A stretch of 64,000 nucleotides of DNA from Xenoacremonium recifei (lineage: Eukaryota; Ascomycota; Sordariomycetes; Hypocreales; Nectriaceae). Both the position numbers and the translations under genes were made by a program. The stretch lies in the NCBI GenBank assembly GCA_012184525.1, contig WOFQ01000006.1:558001-622000 (forward strand), given 5' to 3'. Each line of letters opens with the position of its first letter. Within the stretch, counting starts at the first letter, position 1. The notes under the pieces were generated by a model. That model had not been told where the DNA came from and ran no database searches. It worked only from the letters and a program-made list of their open reading frames with translations. Shown here piece by piece: positions 10,078 to 19,580 of this stretch.

Positions 10078-10702
10078 GCACAGGTCTTACACCAGTCTAA
10101 AATTGCTGTGAAGGGGCACCGATTGAGGTGGAAGTTCGACTACACATAGTCTTATGCCCGCCTAAAAATGCTGTGAAGTGATACCCTGTAGGGCTGGTTG
10201 GTTGGGAGCCCCTTCGGTGGTCGCCTCGTCTCAGCTTTGGCACAGGTCTTATACCAGTCTAAAATTGCTGTGAAGAATTAACGAATTGTAGTACTCAGTA
10301 GTTGACTTCGCCTCAGCTGATCTCGTCGCCTCAACTCAGGTCTCACGCTAGTCTAAAATTGCTGTGAAGCCGCCGACACTCTTTGTCAGCTTTTGCACAG
10401 GTCTCCAAAATTCCTGTGAAGAGTGAGCCACATAGCTCCTTTGGTCGTCGCCTCGACTCAGGTCTTATATCAGTCTAAAAGTGCTGTGAAGGGAAGTCTT
10501 CCTTCCCTCCTCCCTCTATCTTATTCGACCCCCCTTAGCCTATACCCGACTCAATCCCAGCAGCTCAGCTATCGGGATCCTGGGTCAAAAGCCGGGAAAC
10601 CCTTCCACTCTTGAACCCTGGGACCTCTCAGCTTTTGCACAGGTGTTATACTAGTCTAAAATTGCTGTGAAGCAGGGCCTTTGGCTGAAATTACTGTGCA
10701 AG
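10078..10702. repeat. Array of about seven short hairpin-ended repeats
   Basis: Copies lie at 10078-10113, 10143-10178, 10241-10275, 10337-10369, 10396-10421, 10459-10491 and 10638-10672, with a degraded one at 10685-10702. The full unit starts with CACAG and ends with CTGTGAAG, so its ends can pair. Between them is a conserved core containing CCAGTCTAAAATTG. Several copies are preceded by CGCCTC(G/A)(T/A)CTCAG. Copies 4 and 6 lack the CTTTTGCACAG stretch between two CAG trinucleotides, and copy 5 has lost the middle of the core. Spacing is irregular (59-179 nt between starts). The array lies 109-730 nt downstream of the anaerobic RNR stop codon, so it may be in that gene's 3' UTR. It is not a CRISPR array. 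A degenerate local amplification of a MITE-like element is possible. Confidence 0.85.
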
Positions 10703-10810
10703 TATCGCATCTAACTACGTACAGTGTGTTGCAGCACTTCCACAACTTTCTAATTCGCTACAATTGAACATTGACATTATCGATCTCTAAGCGTACAAAT
10801 CCCATCTCTC

Positions 10811-13327
10811 TTAGGCCACCTGCTTCACCAATGCTCTGAACTCTCCCTCACTATGCTCTGCACGGTCTCGGAACTCCCGACGCAAGTTGTTGTCGCCCTT
10901 CCGGAAGCGCTGCACCGTGAGCTTCCCGCCGGCCAACCGCTTAGCCTCAAATAAGTCTTCAACGTCAACAAGCGACGGGACGACTGTTGTGCGGAATTCA
11001 TACGGCACTCCGCTCTCCTTGATCATTTCAATGCTTGCCTCCAACTTGGCCGGACTGACCTTCTTTCCGGTGATCTTCTTGTAGTTCTTCAATGCACCCT
11101 TGATGTCCATTGCTACAAAGTCAACCAAACACTCGGAGAACACCTGGCGCAAGACGTCTGGGTTTGTGCCATTGGAGTCGAGCTTCACCGTTACGCCAGC
11201 CTTCTTGAGGATTCTCATGAACGGTATAAGCCCGGCGTGTATTGTAGGCTCACCGCCGGATATAACCAGGCACTTGTGTGGTGATGAGGTGATGTGACGG
11301 AAGACATCCACCAGTGTGAGATCCTCGACCTTGCCCTGGACGAGAGGCCCATTGTGACACCACGGACATGACAAGTTGCATCGTGAGGTGAACATAATTG
11401 AGGCCTGTACGTGGCCGGGAAAGTCGCTCAGAGTAAGCTTGGTATATCCGGCCAGAGGGAGGTTCGTGATATTGGCGACCTGCTTCTCCAATTCTTCAAT
11501 AACACCCCTTTTCTCCAGAATGGCATTTGCTGTCGCTGCCGAGATCTGGCGGTAGGTCTTGCGCATCGAGAACTCGACCTTCTTACCTTTGTTCCAGTCC
11601 TGCGTAGGGCGGAAGTATCCAACAATCCGCGAGTATACCAAGCAAGGTCGATCACACATTGGACATTGCGTGTGCTCCCCAGCAACGTACCCATGAGTCT
11701 TGCAGATACTGAAAGTTGGTGTAAGGGTCAGGTAGGGAGCCCGGTATCTTGTCGTCAGAAGTCGGATCAGATCCCGCGCTTGTTGCCAGGTTGAGAGGCG
11801 CTCTCCGAGGAAAGCATGGAATACGGTGCCTCCCGTGTATGAGGACTGAAGGTCTTCTTGGTGGTCCAGGGCCTCGAAGAGATCATCTGTCGCATCGACG
11901 GGGAGTGCCGTGGAGTTGGTGTAAAAAGTTGGTACATCATTCTTCGGGAAGAGTTCCCTATCCCGTCGGGCAAGTTTGTAACAAGTGCTCTCTGCTGGCG
12001 TCGCCTCCAAGTTGTATAAGTTGCCGGTTTCTCCCTGGAACTCTTTAAGCTGTGCTTTGATGAATTCGAGAGTTTCTAATGCAAAGTCTCTATTCTCATA
12101 GATTCCTTTGCCGAACAAGGTATGCAGCGCCTCATTCATCCCAATGATGCCGATAGTGCTGAAATGATTTGCCCAGTAAGATCCCAAGCGATGTTTCGCA
12201 GAGGCCAAATAATGCGCCGCATACGGATACAAGGCTCCATTTTCGTTCACTATTCTGCGTTTGATCTCAAGGGAGTCCTTGGCTACTCGCAAAGCATCCG
12301 TCAATTCAGCGAAGAATGACTCCTTCGTATGATCGGAACGAAGCGCGAGATTGGGTAGGTTGACCGTAACCACGCCAATGCTTCCTGTCAAGGGGCTGGC
12401 TCCAAACTGGCCACCGACTCTGCAATGAAGCTCGCTCAAGTCCAAGCGGAGGCGGCAACACATGGACCTGAAGTCTTCAGGATCCAAGTCACTGTTGACG
12501 AAGTTGGCAAAGTAGGGTACCCCATACTTGGCTGTCATCTCCCAGATGCATTGCCAGCGGGTAGAGTCCCAGTCAAGGCCTTTCCAGACGTTGTATGTCG
12601 GAATGGGAAAGGAAAAGATGTTTCCATTGCCATCGCCCTGAAGCATGACCTCCGCAAAGGCTTTATTAAGTATGTCCATCTCCTCTTGGAAATCCTCATA
12701 GGCCCATTCTCCGTGAAGCTCTCCTCCAATTATGACTGATTGACTAGCGAGTGTTTTGGGACAGATCAAGTCCATGGAGATGTTGGTAAATGGGGCTTGG
12801 AAGCCACTTCGCGTCGGGACGTTGAGGGCGTAGACGAAGCTCTGGAGATGCTTGAAGACGGCAGTGTATGAGAGGTTGTCTTGTCTGATGAAAGGCGCCA
12901 GGTAGGTGTCGAAGCTTGACAGCGCCTGGGCGCCAGCAAGCTCGCCTTGGAGGGTGAACAAGAAGTCAACAATCTGGTCGAGGGCAGTGTTCAGATGCTT
13001 GGGGGGTCGACACTGGATCTTATTTGGCAGGCCACCAAATCCTTGGAGCAAAATGTCTTCGATACTCCAGCCCGAGCAGTAAGCACTTAGGAAGCCGAGG
13101 TCGTGGATGTGGAATCGATTCTCGTCGACGTATCGCCGGATCTCTTCGGTGTAGATCCTCTGAAGCCAATAATCGGAAATGATGTGGCTGGAGACATATT
13201 GCATAAGTCCCTGGTGGGAGTAGGTTGAGTTCGCATTTTCAGAACCTTGCCAGGTTGCCTTGTTCACGTATTCGTCTACAAGATGTAGACTGGAAAAGTC
13301 TGGGGAAGTAGGAGCTTGAAGAGGCAT
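10811..13327 (-). CDS. Anaerobic (class III) ribonucleotide reductase NrdD fused to its radical-SAM activase NrdG
   Basis: One intronless frame of 838 residues. The first ATG is at 13327; the nine codons upstream begin only with TTG. Residues 1 to about 600 are NrdD: ENANSTYSHQGL and HIHDLGFLSAYCSGW near the start, the radical cysteine motif SMCCRLRLDL (Cys290/291), GSIGVVTVNLP, four zinc cysteines (542, 555, 558, 562) and the glycyl-radical site YSRIVGY (Gly570) followed by WNKGKKVEF. No N-terminal ATP-cone is present. Residues about 620-838 are NrdG: the [4Fe-4S] motif CNLSCPWC (Cys650, 654, 657), the GGEPT SAM motif (about 691-695) and a conserved LDSNGTNPD strand. NrdG makes the oxygen-sensitive glycyl radical; NrdD reduces ribonucleotides without oxygen. 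In bacteria the two are normally separate proteins. All key residues are present. Flanking genes are clearly fungal, so bacterial ancestry by transfer is likely but unproven. Confidence 0.93.
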   Translation of the reverse strand: MPLQAPTSPDFSSLHLVDEYVNKATWQGSENANSTYSHQGLMQYVSSHIISDYWLQRIYTEEIRRYVDENRFHIHDLGFLSAYCSGWSIEDILLQGFGGLPNKIQCRPPKHLNTALDQIVDFLFTLQGELAGAQALSSFDTYLAPFIRQDNLSYTAVFKHLQSFVYALNVPTRSGFQAPFTNISMDLICPKTLASQSVIIGGELHGEWAYEDFQEEMDILNKAFAEVMLQGDGNGNIFSFPIPTYNVWKGLDWDSTRWQCIWEMTAKYGVPYFANFVNSDLDPEDFRSMCCRLRLDLSELHCRVGGQFGASPLTGSIGVVTVNLPNLALRSDHTKESFFAELTDALRVAKDSLEIKRRIVNENGALYPYAAHYLASAKHRLGSYWANHFSTIGIIGMNEALHTLFGKGIYENRDFALETLEFIKAQLKEFQGETGNLYNLEATPAESTCYKLARRDRELFPKNDVPTFYTNSTALPVDATDDLFEALDHQEDLQSSYTGGTVFHAFLGERLSTWQQARDLIRLLTTRYRAPYLTLTPTFSICKTHGYVAGEHTQCPMCDRPCLVYSRIVGYFRPTQDWNKGKKVEFSMRKTYRQISAATANAILEKRGVIEELEKQVANITNLPLAGYTKLTLSDFPGHVQASIMFTSRCNLSCPWCHNGPLVQGKVEDLTLVDVFRHITSSPHKCLVISGGEPTIHAGLIPFMRILKKAGVTVKLDSNGTNPDVLRQVFSECLVDFVAMDIKGALKNYKKITGKKVSPAKLEASIEMIKESGVPYEFRTTVVPSLVDVEDLFEAKRLAGGKLTVQRFRKGDNNLRREFRDRAEHSEGEFRALVKQVA

Positions 13328-14347
13328 CGTGATCCCTTGGCTGGTCACTGACAAAGAGGCTGTCGCGTCTCAAAAATCCAGACGCGTAAAGAGCAGTACT
13401 TTACTTCGATATTTAAAGATATTCTCAATTGATGTTTATCTTGTCGCGTAACGAATCTTACCTAGCTCATAGTTCATGCAAGCTAGATCATCTGGTGACA
13501 ATGACGGTTGGCGTGAGCAAACCACGCACTCCGAATGGTTCACCATCCTCGCCTCGACTCATACCCTTCCCCGACGCGTCTAGATCAAAGAGCTGTCGTC
13601 TGATGCACGCCTCCGTGACGGCGCGTGCTGGACGCGACACCTCGTGACTTGCTCGGCGGTGGGCTGACAAGTGAAGCCACTGGTTCGGTGACAGCACGAG
13701 TTGGGCCGAATCAAAGATTGGTCCGAGGGTTCTCAGCCGTGGCGATTGACACATCCAGTATGACGAGGCTGGATTCAAATGACCATGCAAGGGGTCGAGA
13801 GTTGAAACGCGTGCTCTGTTGCGTTATCCTCTCAATTTCCGATTATCCGTCAAAGAGCTGGGTATCAGAGAAGTAGATCGGTATTGCCAAATACATCAGA
13901 CAACTACCTACCTAGCCAGTGCTTATTTTTCTACATATCTAATGCGTATCTCACAAATAATCGTTGTGCAAGTTTATGAAGGAGATCAAGAAAACCACTT
14001 ACACCAGAACATTGCTCGGTCTCGATTGTAGACATAAGTCTCCAGCATTTTACGGAATGATCGCCCTAGTGCTTCAAAGCCAAGAAGAAATGCTTTTCGA
14101 ACCTTTCCATATAAACACGAGACATGGTCCGAAAATCTTGCATGTCCATCTGCAGTCCAGATCGCCTCCGATCGCGGATCCTGGAGCTCCGTTAGTTCCA
14201 GCATTATTCCAGCGAGGGTGATAGGCTGATCAAGTTTGTTGATCCAGCATAACCTATTTGCGTCCCACCCAATCTCTCTCTTTCTTATATGTCCCGGAAT
14301 TTTCGCTACAATCCAGACATTTCGGTACGATAAACAGTACTTTCAAT
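13328..14347. other. Divergent promoter region between nrdDG and the aminotransferase
   Basis: About 1.0 kb between divergent start codons. The left half holds the ACGCGT cluster. The right half (about 13,880-14,250) is AT-richer and shows no reading frame of note. No RNA gene was seen. Confidence 0.5.
13364..13812. promoter_or_regulatory. Cluster of MluI cell-cycle boxes (MBF-like) upstream of the anaerobic RNR gene
   Basis: Perfect ACGCGT palindromes occur at 13382-13387, 13574-13579 and 13807-13812. Extra ACGCG/CGCGT cores lie at 13364-13368, 13445-13449, 13622-13626 and 13632-13636. Seven separate sites fall within about 450 nt, starting 37 nt from the RNR ATG. In yeasts such boxes bind MBF and give S-phase expression of RNR genes. 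The same intergenic space serves the divergent aminotransferase at 14348. Function is inferred from the motif alone. Confidence 0.5.
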
Positions 14348-15785
14348 ATGGGTTCCGCAGCGACAAAAACGCCAGGTCAGGCTTCTTCAGGCCCAAAGTT
14401 CGGGAAGGCGATGCGTGATCTTTTCCTCTTCGACCCCGAGTATACCAATATGAACCAAGGTACTCCGGAATCTCACTACCACAAACCCCTGGTCCTGATA
14501 TTTGACAGGTTCATATGGATGTATTCCGCGCGACATCCAAGCCAAGCTCCGCGAGTATCAAGATGCTTGTGAAGCAAAGCCTGACATCTTCATCCGGTTT
14601 GAGTATCCTGAACTTCTGGAGCGTAATCGCCAGGCCGCAGCAACACTCCTTCACGCTCCCCTCGATACAGTCGTCCTGGTACCAAACGCAACAACTGCAA
14701 TCAGTACCATCCTGACCAATCTGACCTGGTCCTCTGATGGAAACGACCAAATCATCTACTTCAGTACTATCTACGGTGCTTGCAATCGCGCCATCGAACA
14801 TGTTGTCGATTTGTCTTTTGGGAAGGTGACCAGCCATGCCATTGACATTGAGTACTTGCTCGATGATGATGCCATTGTCGCGCGTTTTCACGAAGCCGTG
14901 AAAGCATCCCGTGAGGCGGGAAAACAACCACGAGCTTGTGTCTTTGATGCAGTCTCTTCGGTTCCTGGCGTCCGGTTTCCTTTCGAGGCAATGGTGCGGT
15001 CTTGCCGTGAACTTGGCATTACGTCCATCTTGGATGCCGCACAGGGAGTAGGCATGATTGAGTTCCAACTAGAAGAACTCGATCCCGACTACTGTTTTAC
15101 AAACTGCCACAAGTGGCTCTACGTTCCCCGGCCGTGTGCGGTTCTGTATGTTCCTCTACGCAACCAGCACAACATTACAGCCACGATGCCTGTCTCGCAC
15201 GGGTATCGACAACCATCCAGCCGACCCGTGGATTGGGACGGAGTTCACAATGAAGATGGTAGTAATGCCATGGTTAAGATGTTTAGTTACGTGGGGACCG
15301 TGGACAGTTCGCCATTCTTATGCATCACAGACGCACTGAAATGGCGGCAAGACATTCTTGGAGGCGAGCAAAAGATCATGCAATATGTCATCAATCTTGC
15401 CAGAGACGGTGGTAAGAAGTGCGCAGAGGTTTTGAAGACGCAGGTTCTTGATAACCAACCGCAAACTGCAACGGAGTGCGCATTAGTCAACGTCCTCCTC
15501 CCCTTGAATCTGTCCGATCAAGACAACAACCTCGCCAAAGGTCAAGATGGAGACTCCTCCGAGAGCATACCAATCCGGGATGCGAAGTTGGTATCAGAAT
15601 GGATGATGAAAGTTGTCGCTAAAGAGCACAAGACTTTCATCGTGGTATACTTCTATCAAGGCAAACTATGGACGCGCCTGAGTGCCCAAGTATACCTAGA
15701 GATTGCCGATTTTGAGTGGGCGGGACAAATCCTGTTAGACCTTTGCGCAAGGGTCAGACAAAGGGAGTACCTGTCTGATTCATGA
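14348..15785 (+). CDS. Class V aminotransferase (isopenicillin N epimerase/Egt2-like)
   Basis: Exons 14348..14459 and 14509..15785 join over a 49 nt intron to give 462 residues. The join makes NMNQGSYGCIPRDIQAK, the usual opening of this PLP fold. Then come IFIRFEYPELLERNRQAA, LVPNATTAISTIL, a DAAQGVG aspartate that contacts the PLP ring, and the PLP lysine in TNCHKWLYVPR. The C-terminal domain with FYQGKLWTRLSAQVY is complete. In filamentous fungi such proteins are often annotated as isopenicillin N epimerase; some relatives are hercynylcysteine sulfoxide C-S lyases of ergothioneine synthesis, and others are cysteine desulfurase-like. I cannot separate these by eye. The gene is divergent from the anaerobic RNR and followed in the same direction by a transporter. 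Cytosolic location is likely, as no targeting signal is seen. Confidence 0.85.
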
Positions 15786-16800
15786 GAAAGCGACAGAGCA
15801 CGCAGTCAGATAGGCAACCAACTCTACTTTCGTCTCCGGCTTCGCAACCATCTTGTTCCCAAAGCAGAGAGGTCCTGTCGGGGCCAACTCCGACGATTGC
15901 ACTGATCCTTCGCCGAGGAAACCTCGTGTCGAGCCAAATGCCGACAAGCCGATAATCGCATCTTTGGTACAGACACTGGTCAAAACAGGCGATGATGAGC
16001 AGAGGATCAGTGGGTCGTGAATAACAACTCGCTTATGGGGTATGTATCTCACGATACATCCCGACGTAGCATTTGTTATTCGGGTAAATACTCGAGAGTT
16101 AAGCTCAGGAACCCTTCAATATTCATTGATTAGATAGCATCGCAGTTGCCAAGTTGAACAGCTCCTAGGTTCTTTATCATGCCAAATCTTGTAAGATCGC
16201 ATACACAGATACGGTCCTTGAATAATCTCCCAACCTCTCTCTACTGAAATGACTCGTGAACAGTTCGAACAGGGTTCCCCGCCTTTGGACCCATCAAAAG
16301 GGCGTGATGGTTGATATCTCGCGTGTAAGTCGAACCAACAACAAACTAATCTCTTTCAGTTCTGAGCCGGGCGTGCCCGCAAATAATAGCCGACGGGAAA
16401 TAGATTAAAATTACCCGTGAAGTTGTTCCTCTACTAGGCGGTGACTATCCCCCGACGAGTGATACTTTGGGAGAAACTAGGATACAGAATAAGAAGGAGA
16501 AGCACATTGTGGTTATCTTTCGGATGAAAGTCCGAAGATGCTTTCTCTAGCAAGGTATAGTCTTAGTTCTGTCGCTTGGAGTTGCCCTTCATAAGTGACA
16601 TCGTGCCATCCTAATCTTCTTAAAGTGTAAAGGATTGGCCTTTTAATGCGAATTGTGGCCTCAACCAATTTCGAGTCTAAAGTCTTCTTGACTTTAGGTC
16701 TTTATAACAAGGCGTCCTACTATCGCCATCCCTCTTCAAGTCACCGAATTTCTCTTGAAAAGTACAATACGTAAGAAAACTAGTGTTCGCTTCCGCCATC
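15786..16800. other. Intergenic, no gene recognised
   Basis: About 1 kb between the aminotransferase stop and the MFS transporter ATG. It presumably holds the transporter promoter. A 90-codon minus-strand frame at 15780-16052 has no domain. Nothing else was seen. Confidence 0.5.
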
Positions 16801-18509
16801 ATGGAAGCAGGCCGGGATGGCGTTGCCAAGTCCACAATGGACGCTGTCGACGAGCAAATGGCCATTGAGGGCACACTTGCCGAGCACGACATGACTATAT
16901 GGCAAGCCCTCAAGAAGCATAAGAAAGCAGCAGCGTGGTCTATGCTTGTATCTACCTGTGTCATTATGAGGGCATACGATATCGACATCACAAGCAACTT
17001 CTACGCATTGCCAGCCTTCACAGAACAATTCGGCGAACTCGTCGAGGGTCATGGCTACCAAATTCCCACCAAGTGGCAAGTTGGCATGTCATGCGGCGCC
17101 ATTGTTGGCCAGATCATCGGCTCGCCCCTGGCTGCCATCCCTATGGACCGCTTCGGCCGCAAGTGGACGTTGACGGGATACCTCTGCCTGACTATGTGCA
17201 TCGTGTTCATGCAGGTATTTGCCCCGAACCGTGAGGTGCTCATGGCTTCCATGTACCTCGCGGGTGTTGTTTGGGGCGGATATCAGGTGCTAGCACCGAC
17301 ATATGCTTCCGAAGTCCTTCCTATGCGCCTGCGTGGCTTCTTCACTGGCTATGTGAACCTCTGCTATGTCATCGGGCAGTTTCTCGAGACGGGCATATGT
17401 CGCGGCGTGGTGAGCTGGAACTCAAATTGGGCATGGAAGACACCATATGCTATCCAATGGGTATGGCCCGTCTTCATCTTGTCTTTTCTCTTCTTCGCGC
17501 CAGAGTCGCCTTGGTGGCTTATCAGGCAGAACCGTCTCGAAGATGCGCGCAAGTCACTGGACAGGCTCTCGAGCAAGGAGCAGCATCCGCACAATGCAAA
17601 CATTTTAGCTATGATGGTGCGCACTGACGAGTATGAACGAGAACTGGAGATGGGCGCCACCTACCGAGACGTCTTTAGGGGTTCGAACCTGCGTCGTTTG
17701 GAAATCTGCTCAATGGTCTTCATTGCACAGAACTTCTCTGGCAGTCCAACTGGCTTTGCAACCTATCTCTTTGAGCAAACCGGGCTCAGCACCACCAATG
17801 CCTTCAACATGGGTGTTGGCCTCAACGCTGTTGCCTTCATTGGCAATCTTGGCGGCGCCTTTGTCATGACCTGGTTCGGACGCCGGAATGCCTGGATGAT
17901 TGGCTTGACTTATTGCCTTGCTGTGCTTTGGGTCGTAGGCTTCTTATGCCTAGCTCCAAACTATCATCAGGATCAAGTCTACTCTTGGGTCCAGGCCGTG
18001 CTGCTTATCACCATGCAACTCGTGTACTCGCTAACATGTGGTCCCCTTGCTTTGACCATCTCTTCCGAAATTCCATCAACTAAGCTGCGAGCCAAGACAC
18101 TGTCAGCTACTTCATCTATCAACGGCCTCACTTATATCGTCATCGAGGTCGCGAATCCCTATTTGTTGAACCCCGGAGCATCAAACGCCGGTGCAAAGAT
18201 CGAGTTCCTCTGGGGTGGCCTGACACTGCTGACTGTCCTCTGGAGCTATTTCCGTCTTCCCGAGGTAAATAAGACAGCTCATTCTTATACACATCTTCGT
18301 CTCTTGTATCTCTTATCAGCTAACCTTGCTTTACCATGCAGACCGAAAACAGAACTTATGAAGAGTTGGATCAGCTTTTCGAAGAGGGCGTCCCAGCACG
18401 AAAGTTCAAGGGTTACAAGCTCAACATTACGGAGGGTTTTGAAATGAAGGGTAGGGACAACCAAGAATCTGCCGACGTTGCGACTGGAACCAAGGTAGAG
18501 GAGTCGTAA
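16801..18509 (+). CDS. MFS sugar transporter, alpha-glucoside (maltose) permease type
   Basis: Exons 16801..18264 and 18342..18509 join over a 77 nt intron to give 543 residues. The frame extends upstream only through a GTG; the ATG at 16801 follows CCATC. About twelve membrane segments are visible. Sugar-porter motifs include MDRFGRKWTLTG (after TM2), PMRLRGFFTGYVNLCYVIGQ, PESPWWLIRQNRLEDA (end of TM6) and WFGRRNAW. The sequence GCAGACCGAAAAC at the second exon restores the usual PETENRTYEELDQLFEEGVPARKF tail found in fungal alpha-glucoside:proton symporters. The substrate is probably maltose or a related disaccharide, taken up at the plasma membrane by proton symport. No glucosidase gene lies beside it, so it is not in a classic MAL cluster. 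The short exon 2 encodes only the cytosolic tail. Confidence 0.85.
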
Positions 18510-19580
18510 TGTGAAGAAGTGATTTTATTCATGCTCTTATTACGAAGTCTTATTATGAGGGATCCCGAGACAGGCGTTTAGCCATCAATGAGCAGAAATA
18601 ATTGCAAAATAAATAAAGATGAAGTCAACAACCTTAGTAGTACTTTAAATAAATAATTGAGTATCGCATGTACAAGTTATAATTTGTTGACTTTAGAAGG
18701 CCGTTCTCCTCCCAGTCAGCAAGCGGGATGTTTGTTGCTAAGAAGTAATTAACCGGTCGGGCAGTTACAGTTGAAGGGACCCAAGCGGTCCTTAGGTATT
18801 GTTTGACTCCAATTAGGCCAATACTGATTGGCCCTCGCATACTCAGCGAACAGACCGCAATGGCTGTCTATGACGCCGGCGGCCATCACATACCAATAGT
18901 CCGTCCAATGGCTTGCAACTGATGACCCCGATAGCTGCCTAGCTACAGATGACTCGTCGCCGACAGCTCAACTCATTAGGATAACCAGAAAAAGCTGGCC
19001 GTAGAGGTCTGTGTTAGTAAGGCCAATCATGGGATACAGGCCGCATCAAGGCAATGGGGCGTGGTGGGAATTGGAATCATCACAGAAACCATTCAACATC
19101 ACGACACAAGAGGAGCACTTCATGTGTGGAAACCATTGTGAATTCGCATAAGCACAGTGACAATCCTCCGCTAACCCACTGCACCCGGGTATGAAGCGAT
19201 CCTCAATCAGCGGTTCCACGTCCTCGTATCCAGCTGGCCTATCCAGACCACCCAGACACTCATGTGAAGCCCTTCTCCAGCTTTCCACCCATGCAGTGCT
19301 TTTTTTCCCCTTCCCCTGCCTCGAGAGACGACTCTTTGGTACAAGGCGCGCGACGGAAAAACAAAAGAAGAATGATGTGCCATGCAAGATATCCGGAGAC
19401 CCCAAACGCCCCTATTCTGGGTGTCCCATCTTCTATCTGCAAAGAGGTTGATTATGTTCGCAAGGTAGGTTGTCTATACGCCCATGTCGAGGTTGTTTTT
19501 TTGCAGATCCGAGATGACCACCATGAGATGAACCGTAAGAGTCATGAGTACCCAAGGAAAGAAAACCGCCGCGAAGCAGT
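18510..19580. other. Intergenic, no gene recognised
   Basis: About 1.07 kb between the transporter stop codon and the eS27 stop codon (convergent). AT-rich just after 18,540. A plus-strand frame from 19264 runs antisense into the eS27 gene and is a shadow. No repeat or RNA gene seen. Confidence 0.5.

Larger units (their letters stand above)
9446..10810. other. Intergenic region between the two RNR genes
   Basis: Upstream region of the RNR-inhibitor gene (left) and downstream region of the anaerobic RNR gene (right), both on the minus strand. It contains a cluster of MBF-like sites (9973-10009) and an array of short repeats (10078-10702), listed separately. A minus-strand open frame at 9596-10081 is Ser/Pro/Arg-rich, lacks any domain and is taken as leader sequence. 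No other gene was seen. Confidence 0.6.

Noticed and set aside
9596..10081. 161-codon minus-strand frame upstream of the RNR inhibitor
   Set aside because: Ser/Pro/Arg-rich low-complexity translation with no domain. It sits where the inhibitor's leader and promoter should be.
10571..10622. Imperfect inverted repeat resembling a tRNA-derived SINE end (GAACCCTGGGACC)
   Set aside because: No tRNA cloverleaf, no A tail and no second copy in the window. Taken as chance within the repeat array.
10078..10702. Possible CRISPR array
   Set aside because: The genome is eukaryotic, the spacing is irregular (59-179 nt between copies), copies differ internally and no cas gene is near. It is kept as a dispersed hairpin-type repeat.
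10811..13327. Bacterial contamination as the source of nrdDG
   Set aside because: Flanking genes on both sides are spliced fungal genes in one continuous sequence, and no bacterial operon neighbours are present. A chimeric assembly cannot be fully excluded without reads.
13328..13354. Longer N-terminus for the anaerobic RNR
   Set aside because: The extension begins with TTG. The first ATG is at 13327 and still leaves the full catalytic domain.
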